From an uncultured Opitutia bacterium (lineage in GTDB: Bacteria; Verrucomicrobiota; Verrucomicrobiia; Opitutales; Puniceicoccaceae), in NCBI GenBank assembly GCA_913056175.1, contig CAJXLM010000019.1:1-42956 (forward strand): 42,956 nucleotides of DNA, written 5' to 3'. Each line of letters begins with the position of its first letter. The first letter of the stretch is position 1. The position numbers and the translations under genes are program-made. Positions 7,997-16,615 of the stretch are shown here, piece by piece. Under the pieces are notes generated by a model, which was not told where the DNA came from, made no database searches, and was given only the letters and a program-made list of their open reading frames with translations.

Positions 7997-10027
7997 ATGG
8001 CCAAAGAAAATTCACCAAAAAAAGCCTCGGGCGGCGGCCCGAAGCCCGACCGTTTCCAGCCGAAGGTCCTCATGATCTGGTTGGGGATCCTCGCCGCGAT
8101 CTTCACCCTGTATGCCCTGAGTGATTCGCAGCGCGGCCAAGTCACTCAGATGAGCATCCCGCAGGTGCTCGAGGCCGCCCAGGACAACCGGATCATCACC
8201 GGGACGATCAAGAACGAGCCCAACGGCGGGAACGAGTGGTACCTTATCTCCGGACGGATGGCGCCTCCCGGCAACACGGCGGGGCAGCTGGAGGGGGATT
8301 CCAGCATCGAGCCCATCCTCTTCCAGGCGCGCGGCCGCCTTACTTCGGACGAGTACACCACGATCCGGCCGTTTTTCCGGGAAGAACCGGCGAGCACCTT
8401 CCTGACCGACCTCCTCATCAACCTCGTCCCCTTCCTCCTGATCATCGGGCTCCTCTACTTCCTTTTCGTCCGGCAGCTCCGCAACGCCGGCAAGGGGGCG
8501 ATGAGCTTCGGGAAGAGCAAGGCGAAGATGCTGACCCGCGACCGGGAAAAGGTGCACTTCAAGGACGTGGCCGGATGTGACGAGGCGAAGGAAGAGGTCA
8601 GCGAGATCGTCGACTTCCTGAAGGACCCCAAGCGCTTCCAGAAGATCGGGGGCAAAATCCCCAAAGGCGTGCTCATGGTGGGCCCACCCGGTACCGGGAA
8701 GACCCTCCTCGCCAAGGCGGTGGCCGGCGAGGCGGATGTTCCGTTCTTCACCATCAGTGGGTCCGATTTCGTGGAGATGTTCGTGGGGGTGGGCGCCGCC
8801 CGCGTGCGGGACATGTTTGAGCAAGCCCGCAAGAATTCCCCCTGTATTGTCTTCATCGACGAAATCGACGCGGTCGGCCGTCAGCGCGGGGCGGGGCTCG
8901 GCGGGGGGAACGACGAGCGCGAGCAGACCCTGAACTCCCTGCTCGTGGAGATGGACGGCTTCGAGGATCACGAGGGGATCATCGTGATCGCGGCGACCAA
9001 CCGTCCCGACGTGCTGGACAAGGCCCTCCTCCGCCCCGGTCGGTTCGACCGCCAAGTGGGCATCGATCCCCCCGACCTGAACGGGCGGGAGCAGATCCTC
9101 GCCGTGCACGCGAAGAAGATCAAGATGGCCGAGGACATCGATCTGAAGGTCGTCGCCCGGTCGACCCCCGGTTTTGCCGGGGCCGACCTCGCCAACCTCC
9201 TCAACGAGGCTGCCCTCATCGCTGCGCGGCGGAAGCGGAAGGAAGTCCTCATGTTGGACATCGACGAGGCCCGCGACAAGATCTCCTTCGGCCGCGAGCG
9301 GCGGCGGCTCATGGACGAGGAGGACAAGAAGATCACCGCCTACCACGAGGCGGGTCACGCGATCATCCAGGCCGTCGTCGACGACGGGAAGATGCCCCTC
9401 TACAAAGTGACCATCATCCCGCGCGGGCAGAGTCTCGGGAGCACCATGTTCACCCCGACCAAGGACATCCTCAACCAGGGGAAAGCGCGGGCCCTCAACC
9501 AGATCTGCGTCGCCATGGGCGGGCGAATCGCCGAGGACATGGTGATCGGGGACATCACCAGCGGGGCCTCCGGGGACATCAAGATGGCCACGAAGCTCGC
9601 CCGGCGAATGGTCTGCGACTGGGGCATGAGCAAGCTCGGGCCGATCGCCTTCGGGGAGAACCAGGACCATGTCTTCCTCGGCAAGGAGATCTCCCGCGAC
9701 CAGAACTACAGCGAGGCCACCGCCCAAGCGATCGACGGAGCCATCCACGAGATTGTCGAACAGCAGTACGAGCGTGCCGAGCAAATCCTCGAGGAGCACC
9801 GGGAACACCTGCACACCCTCGCCGATTCCCTCATCCAGTACGAGACCGTGGACGGGAAGCACGTCCACGAGATTCTCGAGACCGGGGCCATCCAGTCCCC
9901 GATCGAGCCCCCCGAGCCCATGACGGTTCCCGGTCCCGGAGACGGGGAGGAGGAACCGGAGAAGAAGGCCGGCAGCGGCGAAGAGGAACTCGGGAGCGGT
10001 CCCGAGCCGGCCGGCGCTCCGGCCTGA
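7997..10027 (+). CDS. ftsH: ATP-dependent zinc metalloprotease FtsH
   Basis: A 676-residue membrane-anchored AAA+ protease for quality control of membrane and regulatory proteins. It shows a short basic N-terminus, a TM segment near residues 27-43, a periplasmic segment and a second TM near 138-158. The AAA domain has Walker A GPPGTGKT (about 231-238), Walker [14 protein letters not shown] and SRH residues in [20 protein letters not shown]. The zinc protease site is HEAGH (about 449-453). The tail is long and acidic, rich in Pro and Glu. The ATG at 7997 starts a lysine/serine-rich leader, and no Shine-Dalgarno motif is seen. It lies 30 bp after tilS, probably in the same operon. Confidence 0.97.
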   Translation: MAKENSPKKASGGGPKPDRFQPKVLMIWLGILAAIFTLYALSDSQRGQVTQMSIPQVLEAAQDNRIITGTIKNEPNGGNEWYLISGRMAPPGNTAGQLEGDSSIEPILFQARGRLTSDEYTTIRPFFREEPASTFLTDLLINLVPFLLIIGLLYFLFVRQLRNAGKGAMSFGKSKAKMLTRDREKVHFKDVAGCDEAKEEVSEIVDFLKDPKRFQKIGGKIPKGVLMVGPPGTGKTLLAKAVAGEADVPFFTISGSDFVEMFVGVGAARVRDMFEQARKNSPCIVFIDEIDAVGRQRGAGLGGGNDEREQTLNSLLVEMDGFEDHEGIIVIAATNRPDVLDKALLRPGRFDRQVGIDPPDLNGREQILAVHAKKIKMAEDIDLKVVARSTPGFAGADLANLLNEAALIAARRKRKEVLMLDIDEARDKISFGRERRRLMDEEDKKITAYHEAGHAIIQAVVDDGKMPLYKVTIIPRGQSLGSTMFTPTKDILNQGKARALNQICVAMGGRIAEDMVIGDITSGASGDIKMATKLARRMVCDWGMSKLGPIAFGENQDHVFLGKEISRDQNYSEATAQAIDGAIHEIVEQQYERAEQILEEHREHLHTLADSLIQYETVDGKHVHEILETGAIQSPIEPPEPMTVPGPGDGEEEPEKKAGSGEEELGSGPEPAGAPA

Positions 10028-10066
10028 CCCGGCCCAGCCCCGTCCGGAGCCCGGTACCCCGTTCGC

Positions 10067-11068
10067 ATGCGCCGATTCCCGGCGGAGTGGGAATCCCACG
10101 CGGCCACCTGGATTTTCTGGCCGCGCGGGGCGGATCGGTACCTCTACGGGTCGGTGGCCGACTACCGCGAGGTGCGGGACGCTTTCGTCCGGCTGATCGA
10201 TGTGCTCGCCGCCCTCGAGCCGGCCGTCGAACTGGGGGTCGATCCCTCCCGGGAGGAGGAAGCCCGCGCCGAGGTGGGAGGTCGGGCCCGGGTGCACGCC
10301 TTGCCCCTCGACGACGCGTGGGCGCGGGATACCGGACCGAGCTTTGTGGTGGAGGGGGAAGACCCCCCAGGGCTCGTCGGGGTCTGCTGGTCCTTCAACG
10401 GCTGGGGGCAGCGGTTCGCGCCCTGGGAGCGAGACGCCGCGGTGGGCCGCGCGGTCGCCCGTCTCGCCGGGGCCCGCGCAGAGGAGAGCCCGCTCGCCTG
10501 GGAGGGCGGTGCGGTGGCCACGGACGGGACCGGCCGGCTCCTGACAACGGCTCCGGTGCTGGAGGATCCCGGCCGACTCGGCGGTCGGTCGGCGGAGGAG
10601 ACGGCCACCGCCCTCCAGGGCTCCCTCGGGGGTCGGGAACTGCTCGTCCTGCCAGAGGGCATGGAAGGCGACGATACCGGAGGCCATGTCGACCAGGTGG
10701 CCGCCTGGGCTCCGACGGGGGTTGTCCTCGTGCCGGAGGCCATCGACCTCGCCGGGGAGGCCCGGCGCCGGGCCCTCGCCAACGAGGCCTACCTCCGGGA
10801 GCGGGGCGTGGAGACCGTGGGCCTGCCGGCCCCGGATCCCGTTCTCCACCGCGGCGAACCACTGGCGGCGAGCTACCTGAATTTCTACCCGGTGAACGCC
10901 GGCCTCCTCGTCCCCGCTTTCGGGCAGCCCGGTTCCGACGAGCGGGCCCGGGCGATCCTCGGCGAGCACTTCCCGGACCGCGAGATCATCGGGATGGAGA
11001 GCCGACCCTTTCTCCTCGGCGGAGGGGGCCTGCATTGCCTGACCCAGCCGCAGCCGGCGGTGGGGTGA
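10067..11068 (+). CDS. aguA: Agmatine deiminase (peptidyl-arginine deiminase family)
   Basis: A 333-residue guanidino-group hydrolase that converts agmatine to N-carbamoylputrescine, a route to putrescine. Family signatures are FPAEWESHAATWIFWP at the N-terminus, DDAWARDTGPSF, the acidic/histidine motif EGDDTGGHVDQVA, and the catalytic cysteine in GGGLHCLTQPQP (Cys324) close to the C-terminus. Length fits the family. It lies 39 bp after ftsH on the same strand. The next genes are convergent, so this ends the serS-tilS-ftsH-aguA run. A neighbouring N-carbamoylputrescine amidase is not present in the window. Confidence 0.9.
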   Translation: MRRFPAEWESHAATWIFWPRGADRYLYGSVADYREVRDAFVRLIDVLAALEPAVELGVDPSREEEARAEVGGRARVHALPLDDAWARDTGPSFVVEGEDPPGLVGVCWSFNGWGQRFAPWERDAAVGRAVARLAGARAEESPLAWEGGAVATDGTGRLLTTAPVLEDPGRLGGRSAEETATALQGSLGGRELLVLPEGMEGDDTGGHVDQVAAWAPTGVVLVPEAIDLAGEARRRALANEAYLRERGVETVGLPAPDPVLHRGEPLAASYLNFYPVNAGLLVPAFGQPGSDERARAILGEHFPDREIIGMESRPFLLGGGGLHCLTQPQPAVG

Positions 11069-11214
11069 GTCCAGACCGGGGATTCGGCCGGAGGACGCGC
11101 GGTGGCCGGCGGTGGGTCGCCGCGGCCGGGCGGGGCGTGGGGTCGATGCGGGTCTGTCCCGTGGGTAGGGAGGCCCCGGTGCGCCGGTTTCGCGTCCGCC
11201 TCCCGCGGGTGGGG

Positions 11215-11958
11215 TCAGCCGTGGGGCTGCTCTCCCAGCAGGGAAGCAGTGCGGGCGAAGAGGTCCTCCGCGAAGACGCCGGCGGTAGCGAGGGCCTGCA
11301 GGAGGATCTCGCCGGAAAAGACCAGGGAGTCCCCCTGCTGAAGGAGGAGGGTTCCGGCGACCTCCCCGGCCCGGGCCTCCTCGAGGGAGGTGTAGAAGGA
11401 GAGCGAAAAGAGACCCTGCCGGTTGAGGATCTCGGGAGTGGCGACCGTCTGCTGCTTCACGAGCGATTCGGCGAGGATGGAGAGCCCGTGAATGGAGGCG
11501 TCGAGCAGGCACTCGATCCCGTACTCCTCCCGGAGGATCTGGAACTTCCGGCGGAGGGCGACCTTCTGGAACTGCTGCTGGCGTTCCTGGGCCTGGCGCT
11601 GGACCTCGAGGCGGGGCGCATTGGCCTCGCGGTTGATCTTGTAGAGGCAGAGGAAGAGGTGGTTCTGATGGAGGGCGGCCAGCGAAAGCTGGAAGGCATC
11701 GGTGATGGTCTGCCGGCTGAGGATCTCCCGGGCCACCTCGCGCGCGGTCGGGAAGGGGAGGTGGCGGTCGAGCCGGGCGTCGTTGCGCACTTGGCGCGCG
11801 TGGACCTCGTAGTCGTCCTCGGAAGCGGAGGCGTGGGCGGCCAGCTGGAAGGCGAGCCAGTCGATGGACTTCTGCACCTTGCCCTGGAAGTCGCGGGCGA
11901 GGTCGGGATGCCGGAGTTGCCGGTGGGCACCGGCGGAGGGATCGGGCACTTCACTCAT
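11215..11958 (-). CDS. Conserved-looking protein of unknown function
   Basis: A 247-residue soluble protein with no signal or TM segment that I do not recognise. Residues about 20-110 are helical and mixed-charge. Residues about 120-147 are glutamine/arginine-rich and likely coiled (QRQAQERQQQFQKVALRRKF). The C-terminal 100 residues look like alternating helix and strand. It lies 45 bp downstream of the small membrane protein gene, the last member of a run beginning with pgsA. The long frame, normal composition and tight spacing support a real gene; function cannot be inferred. Confidence 0.7.
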   Translation of the reverse strand: MSEVPDPSAGAHRQLRHPDLARDFQGKVQKSIDWLAFQLAAHASASEDDYEVHARQVRNDARLDRHLPFPTAREVAREILSRQTITDAFQLSLAALHQNHLFLCLYKINREANAPRLEVQRQAQERQQQFQKVALRRKFQILREEYGIECLLDASIHGLSILAESLVKQQTVATPEILNRQGLFSLSFYTSLEEARAGEVAGTLLLQQGDSLVFSGEILLQALATAGVFAEDLFARTASLLGEQPHG

Positions 11959-12003
11959 GGAATGGAGAGGGGCGCGGCTGCGTTCGGGAGGGGTGGATCC
12001 TTC

Positions 12004-12147
12004 TCACACAAACAGGAGCATGAGGAAGGGGAGGAGGACGAGGACGGCCATGATGGCGTAGAGGATCCAGATGGTTCGCTGGGCCTTGCGCCGGACCTCC
12101 GGAGACACCTCGTCCATGCGGTTTCGTTTTTCGGAATCCTTATCCAT
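12004..12147 (-). CDS. Small single-pass membrane protein (47 aa)
   Basis: ATG at 12147 and TGA ending at 12004 give 47 residues. A charged, soluble N-terminal half (MDKDSEKRNRMDE..., residues 1-24) is followed by one strongly hydrophobic helix (about residues 26-47) that reaches the C-terminus. Its start lies inside the last codons of pgpA (8-nt overlap), and the unknown gene follows 45 nt later. The overlap and clear membrane topology argue for translation. A role in phospholipid metabolism is only suggested by position. Confidence 0.55.
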   Translation of the reverse strand: MDKDSEKRNRMDEVSPEVRRKAQRTIWILYAIMAVLVLLPFLMLLFV

Positions 12148-12646
12148 GGGAAAAGAAGAACAGGGCAATCAGTTGGAGGACAAGATTGGTCGCCACGGCG
12201 GCGGCGACATCGTCGGCGACCACGCCCCAGCCCCCCGGGAGGCGCTGCAGGCGGGAAATCCAGAAGGGCTTGGCGATATCGAAGAGGCGGAAGAGCAGGA
12301 ATCCCCCGAGAATCCAGGGTGCCCCGATGGTGCTGGCGGGAAAGGTGAAGCCGAGGAAGCACAGCGGGAAGGCGGCAAACTCGTCGAGGACGATCCGGCC
12401 CGGGTCGCGCAGGCCCAGACGGACCTCCGCCTCCCCGCAGACGAGGACCGCGAGGTAGAGGAGGAGGACATTGAGGAGCAGGAAGGGAACCGGCAGCAGG
12501 TGAGCGAAGAAGACCGCGTAGAGCGGGATGGCGGCCACGCTCCCCCAGGTGCCCGGCGCCTTCAGCTGTCCGAGCGGACCCAGCGTGGCCAGCGGGACGA
12601 CCACCGAGGAGGGCAGGAAATTCCAGAGGGGGTGCCGCTCCTTCAT
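12140..12646 (-). CDS. pgpA: Phosphatidylglycerophosphatase A
   Basis: A 168-residue membrane enzyme that dephosphorylates phosphatidylglycerophosphate to phosphatidylglycerol. Family features are KAPGTWGS near the N-terminus, the DPGRIVLDEFAAF motif with acidic residues, FRLFDIAKPFWI, and GGWGVVADDVAAA near the C-terminus, with about four hydrophobic segments. Its ATG overlaps the pgsA stop (ATGA at 12643-12646), so the enzymes for the last two steps of phosphatidylglycerol synthesis are translationally coupled. Confidence 0.93.
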   Translation of the reverse strand: MKERHPLWNFLPSSVVVPLATLGPLGQLKAPGTWGSVAAIPLYAVFFAHLLPVPFLLLNVLLLYLAVLVCGEAEVRLGLRDPGRIVLDEFAAFPLCFLGFTFPASTIGAPWILGGFLLFRLFDIAKPFWISRLQRLPGGWGVVADDVAAAVATNLVLQLIALFFFSHG

Positions 12647-13215
12647 GCGGCCTCCCCCGCGCGGAGAAGCAGGCCGCGGTACTTCCAGAGGTAGAGGCCC
12701 CCGGAGTAGGCGGTGAGGAGGGCCGCGGCGACGAAGGCGATGATGCCGAGGACGGAGAACAAGCCCGCGGCGGCGGGGAGGGCCGCCCCGAGGAGCAGCA
12801 GGCCGGCACTGACCACCTGGAGGACCATCTTCAGCTTGCCGGCACCCTCGGCCGCCAAGACTACCTGGCGCACCGCCGCGAGCATGCGCAGGCCGGTGAT
12901 GAGGAATTCGCGGGCGAGGATGAGGAGGAGGAAAAGGAGGGTCCAGCCGGGGAGGAGGCCCGTGGCCAGAAAGGTCACAAACAGGCCGACCATGAGGATC
13001 TTGTCGGTGAGCGCGTCCATGAGCTTCCCGTAGTCGGAGACGGTGCCCTGCTGCCGGGCGACCAGCCCGTCCAGCCAGTCCGTGAGCGCCGCCACCACGA
13101 AGAGAAGGAAGGCGAGGACCGCGAGTCCCTGGGGGGGACCCGGTACACTGAGGGCGGCCGCGATCAGGAAGAGGAAGGGCACCCGGGACAGGCTGAGGAC
13201 ATCGGGCAGGGACAT
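12643..13215 (-). CDS. pgsA: CDP-diacylglycerol--glycerol-3-phosphate 3-phosphatidyltransferase
   Basis: A 190-residue inner-membrane enzyme that makes phosphatidylglycerophosphate from CDP-diacylglycerol and glycerol-3-phosphate. The CDP-alcohol phosphotransferase signature D-x2-D-G-x2-A-R-x8-G-x3-D-x3-D is complete: DWLDGLVAR (Asp46, Asp49), then G and two further aspartates in GKLMDALTD. About six hydrophobic helices are present. It starts the cluster pgsA-pgpA-small membrane protein-unknown protein. No Shine-Dalgarno motif precedes the ATG at 13215. Confidence 0.94.
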   Translation of the reverse strand: MSLPDVLSLSRVPFLFLIAAALSVPGPPQGLAVLAFLLFVVAALTDWLDGLVARQQGTVSDYGKLMDALTDKILMVGLFVTFLATGLLPGWTLLFLLLILAREFLITGLRMLAAVRQVVLAAEGAGKLKMVLQVVSAGLLLLGAALPAAAGLFSVLGIIAFVAAALLTAYSGGLYLWKYRGLLLRAGEAA

Positions 13216-13349
13216 TGCGTTGTTTCTACGCCACCCGGCCCGGGGAGGGAAAGCAAGGACTGCCCGCGGCAGCGCTGTTTTGGTCGGAAGTCCCCCCGTC
13301 CGGAGTCGGGGAGGGTGGCGGCGGGAAGGGGTGCGCGCTCCGGCGGCCC

Positions 13350-13955
13350 TCAGGATTCGCTCCCGTCCCCCTCGACGGAGGCCCTCGCCTGGAGCTCCGC
13401 GATGCGCTCCTCCGAGCGCTTGCGGTATTCCTCAATGAGCGCGGGGATCTCTTCGGGAGAGTCCGCCGGCACAAACGCCAGGGCGGCCGAGTTGATGCAG
13501 TAGCGAAGCCCGGTGGGCGCAGGCCCGTCGTTGAAAACATGCCCGAGGTGGCCGCCGTCATCGGCCGAGAACACTTCGGTCCGCCGCATGCCGTAGGAGA
13601 GGTCGGTCTCCTCCCCGACCGCCTCTTCCTGAATCGGGCGGGTGAAGCTCGGCCAGCCGGTGCCGGACTCGAACTTGTCCTCGCTGGAGAAGAGGGGCAC
13701 GAGGGTGACCGGGTGGATGTAAATGCCCGGGCGCTTCTCGTCGTAGAGGGGGTTGGCGAACGGGCGCTCGGTTCCGCGCTCGCGCAGGACCTTGTACTGG
13801 TGGGGGGTGAGGAGGTCCGCCCACTCGTGTTCGGGGAGGGAGATGCTGCAGGCGCGGGGGGTGTCGCTGGACATGGTGGAGGAGGGTTCGGATTCCGAAA
13901 AGAGGAAGGGAACGGCGGCGAGGACGGCGAGAGCGGGGAGGAACCAAAAGCGCAT
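13350..13955 (-). CDS. msrB: Peptide-methionine (R)-S-oxide reductase, exported or membrane-anchored
   Basis: A 201-residue protein with a hydrophobic N-terminal segment (residues 3-19), so it is secreted or anchored and would repair oxidised methionine outside the cytoplasm. MsrB signatures are FESGTGWPSF, GGHLGHVFNDGP and the catalytic cysteine in LRYCINSAAL. The two CxxC pairs that bind structural zinc in many MsrBs are absent: LVPLFSSEDKF and EVFSADDGGH occur at those positions. A further cysteine (ACSISL) sits in the N-terminal part of the mature protein. No msrA is nearby. Confidence 0.9.
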   Translation of the reverse strand: MRFWFLPALAVLAAVPFLFSESEPSSTMSSDTPRACSISLPEHEWADLLTPHQYKVLRERGTERPFANPLYDEKRPGIYIHPVTLVPLFSSEDKFESGTGWPSFTRPIQEEAVGEETDLSYGMRRTEVFSADDGGHLGHVFNDGPAPTGLRYCINSAALAFVPADSPEEIPALIEEYRKRSEERIAELQARASVEGDGSES

Positions 13956-14360
13956 GGGAAGATCCTACCACAGCTGGAATCCTTTGCAAGCCGGGGTGGG
14001 GGAACGGCGAACGACGAAGCGGAAGGGGCCTCGGGAGGGAGACAACCTAATGGGTCAATGAAGCGCGCAAAAAAATTCGCTTGACCATTCCGGACCTCAA
14101 ATCGAAGCCTTACCCCGTCGACTCCCCGCGAGTCACGCTACCCCGAGACAGCCCCTACCCAAGCCCCCTTGTCGGTATCCCCCCGCAACGCACCTCCGTG
14201 CTCCCTGCAGCCGTTCCGGTCCTCTCTTCCGGGCCGTTCCGCTGGGCCCGCGGAGCGCGGGATGCGTTCCGGCAGGCGAGGAGGAAGAGGTCCTCGATTT
14301 CTGTCCCCGTTGATTTCCGGTCCTCCGGAGATCGTTCCTCCCCAACCAACCTGAACACCT
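13956..14360. other. Intergenic region upstream of the symporter cluster
   Basis: This 405-bp region separates divergent msrB and the symporter cluster. It contains an A-tract (seven A's, about 14070-14076) followed by TTGACC (about 14082-14087), and a perfect 6-bp-stem hairpin CCCGCG/CGCGGG with 3-nt loop at 14247-14261. I see no gene. A promoter for the symporter operon probably lies near the A-tract, but a clear -10 box is not visible. Confidence 0.45.
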
Positions 14361-14636
14361 ATGTCGGAAATGACCCCCTCCCAGCAGGAAAGCCGTCACC
14401 TCTACTGGCGGAAGAACCTGAAAATCATCCTCTGGTCGCTCGCGATCTGGGCCTTCGTGTCCCTCGGTCTCGGGATCGTGTTCGCCGAGCCCCTGAACAA
14501 CCTGTCCATCGGTGGCTATCCCCTTGGGTTCTGGTTCGCCCAGCAGGGCGCGATCTACACCTTCCTCATCCTGATTTTCTTCTACGCCTGGCGGATGAAC
14601 CGGCTCGACCGGGAATTCGGGGTGGACGAGGAATAA
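14361..14636 (+). CDS. DUF4212 small subunit of Na+/solute symporter
   Basis: A 91-residue protein with two TM helices (about residues 19-43 and 58-78). It carries the family hallmarks YWRKNLKIILWSLAIW, the SIGGYPLGFWFAQQG motif and the closing RMNRLDREFGVDEE. DUF4212 proteins are small partners of a specific subfamily of sodium/solute symporters and are nearly always encoded directly upstream of the large subunit, as here (43-bp gap). The leader before the ATG is AC-rich with no Shine-Dalgarno motif. Confidence 0.93.
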   Translation: MSEMTPSQQESRHLYWRKNLKIILWSLAIWAFVSLGLGIVFAEPLNNLSIGGYPLGFWFAQQGAIYTFLILIFFYAWRMNRLDREFGVDEE

Positions 14637-14679
14637 GCGGGCTCACGAGACAACCCCCACCACGAACCCTACCCCCCTC

Positions 14680-16443
14680 ATGAGTCTGCAAGTACTCTCC
14701 TTCATTGTCGTGGGCGCGACCTTCGCCCTTTACATCGGCATCGCGATTTGGGCCCGCACCAGCAGCACCAGCGAGTTCTACGTCGCCGGCAAGGGCATCA
14801 ACCCCGTGGCCAACGGGATGGCCACCGCGGCCGATTGGATGTCCGCGGCCAGTTTCATTTCCATGGCCGGCCTGATCGCCTTTCTCGGCTACAGCGGCGG
14901 GGCCTACCTCATGGGCTGGACCGGTGGCTACGTGCTCATGGCGCTTCTCCTCGCGCCCTACCTGCGCAAGTTTGGGAAGTTCACCGTGCCGGAGTTCATC
15001 GGGGACCGCTACTACTCCCGGCTGGCCCGGGTCATCGCGGTGATCTCCCTGCTCGTCATCTCCATCACCTACGTGATCGGGCAGATGCGCGGGGTCGGGA
15101 TCGCCTTTGCGAACCTCCTCAACATGTCCGTGGAGGTCGGCCTATTCTCCGGGATGGTCGTCGTCTTCATCTACGCGGTCTTCGGCGGGATGAAGGGGAT
15201 CACCTACACGCAGATCGCCCAGTACTGCGTGATGATCTTCGCCTACACCGTGCCGGCGGTCTTCATCGCCCTGCAGCTGACCGGCACTGCCCTCCCGCAG
15301 ATCGGGCTCGGGTCGAACCTCGCCAGCAACAACACCCATGTGCTCGAGGCCCTCGACAAGACCCTCGTGGAGCTCGGCTTCGGTCCCTACACCGGCCTCG
15401 GCGGGATGTCGCAGATGAACATGTTCCTGCTGACCCTCTCCCTCATGGTGGGGACGGCCGGGCTTCCTCACGTCATCGTGCGCTTCTTCACGGTGCCCCG
15501 CATCCGGGACGCCCGGAAGTCCGCCGGCTGGTCCCTCGTCTTCATCGCCATCCTCTACACCACCGCGCCGGCCGTCGGGGCCATGGCCATGTGGAACTTC
15601 ATCGCCACCGTCCAGCCCGGCCCGATCGGCTCCCCGGACGGCAACGTGAAGTTCGAGGACCTGCCCGCCTGGACCGACCGTTGGGAGGAGACCGGCCTGC
15701 TCGCCTTCGAGGACAAGAACGGGGACGGCCGCGTGCAGTACTACAACGCGGACAACCCCGACTTCGCCCCGATCGCCGCCAGCTACGGCTGGGAGGGCAA
15801 CGAGGTGACCGAGCTGGACCGCGACATCATGGTGCTCGCCAATCCGGGCATCGCCGGCCTGCCCAACTGGGTGATCGCCCTCGTCGCGGCCGGCGGGATC
15901 GCCGCGGCCCTCTCGACGGCGGCCGGCCTGCTCCTCGCGATCAGCTCGTCCATCTCCCACGACCTGCTCAAGGGGGTCTTCCTGCCCAACATCAGTGAGA
16001 AATCGGAGATGCTGGCGGCCCGCTTGAGCATGGTGGCGGCCATTCTCGTGGCCGGGTACCTCGGCCTGAATCCGCCCGGGTTCGCCGCCCAGGTGGTCGC
16101 GCTCGCCTTCGGGTTCGCTGCGGCCAGCCTCTTCCCGGCCCTCCTCATGGGGATCTTCATGAAGAGCCTCAACAAGCAGGGAGCCATCGCCGGGATGCTG
16201 GCGGGCCTGCTCAGCACCCTCCTGTACATCTTCCTCTACAAGGGTTGGTTCTTCATCCCCGGCACGAACGTCTTCCCGGACACCCCCGATTACTGGCTCT
16301 TCGGGATCAGCACGGGCGGCTTCGGGGCGATCGGCGCGGCCATCAACTTCGTGGTCGCCTACCTCGTGAGCCGGGCGACCGCCCCCACACCCGAGCACAT
16401 CAAGCAGATGGTCGAGGATGTGCGGGTGCCCCGCTCCTCCTGA
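14680..16443 (+). CDS. Sodium:solute symporter, large subunit (VC_2705-type; acetate/monocarboxylate likely)
   Basis: A 587-residue SSS-family transporter with about 13 hydrophobic helices. Motifs include ADWMSAASFISMAGLI, the GYSGGAYLMGWTGGY segment, YVIGQMRGVG and GIAAALSTAAGLLLAISSS. A hydrophilic insertion (about residues 310-385) contains an EF-hand-like loop, DKNGDGRVQYYN. Together with the upstream DUF4212 protein and the downstream cNMP/CBS/DUF294 protein it matches the conserved cluster usually called acetate permease-like. The substrate is inferred from the family, not shown. A strong hairpin follows the gene at 16480-16508. Confidence 0.92.
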   Translation: MSLQVLSFIVVGATFALYIGIAIWARTSSTSEFYVAGKGINPVANGMATAADWMSAASFISMAGLIAFLGYSGGAYLMGWTGGYVLMALLLAPYLRKFGKFTVPEFIGDRYYSRLARVIAVISLLVISITYVIGQMRGVGIAFANLLNMSVEVGLFSGMVVVFIYAVFGGMKGITYTQIAQYCVMIFAYTVPAVFIALQLTGTALPQIGLGSNLASNNTHVLEALDKTLVELGFGPYTGLGGMSQMNMFLLTLSLMVGTAGLPHVIVRFFTVPRIRDARKSAGWSLVFIAILYTTAPAVGAMAMWNFIATVQPGPIGSPDGNVKFEDLPAWTDRWEETGLLAFEDKNGDGRVQYYNADNPDFAPIAASYGWEGNEVTELDRDIMVLANPGIAGLPNWVIALVAAGGIAAALSTAAGLLLAISSSISHDLLKGVFLPNISEKSEMLAARLSMVAAILVAGYLGLNPPGFAAQVVALAFGFAAASLFPALLMGIFMKSLNKQGAIAGMLAGLLSTLLYIFLYKGWFFIPGTNVFPDTPDYWLFGISTGGFGAIGAAINFVVAYLVSRATAPTPEHIKQMVEDVRVPRSS

Positions 16444-16479
16444 GACCAGCGCCCTTCTTGCCCCTCCCCTCCCGCGTGC

Positions 16480-16508
16480 GGGGCAGTCGCCCTCCCGGCG
16501 GCTGCCCC
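16480..16508 (+). terminator. Hairpin after symporter gene, probable terminator or attenuator
   Basis: A 12-bp stem (one G-U pair) with a 5-nt loop, GGGGCAGTCGCC / GGCGGCTGCCCC, lies 37 bp after the symporter stop and is followed by GTTCCCCCC rather than a clean T-run. It could end or reduce transcription between the transporter genes and the DUF294 regulator. Confidence 0.6.
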
Positions 16509-16615
16509 GTTCCCCCCGGGTCCGATCCCCGGCGCGGGCTGGTGTTTTCCGCGGCACGACGGTATCATTATAGAGTAATGAGTTTGGCTCCGTTCCCACC
16601 CGCTCCCGCCACCTC

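Noticed and set aside
8012-11512. 1166-codon minus-strand frame opposite ftsH and aguA
   Set aside because: Same reason: it mirrors high-GC genes on the other strand.
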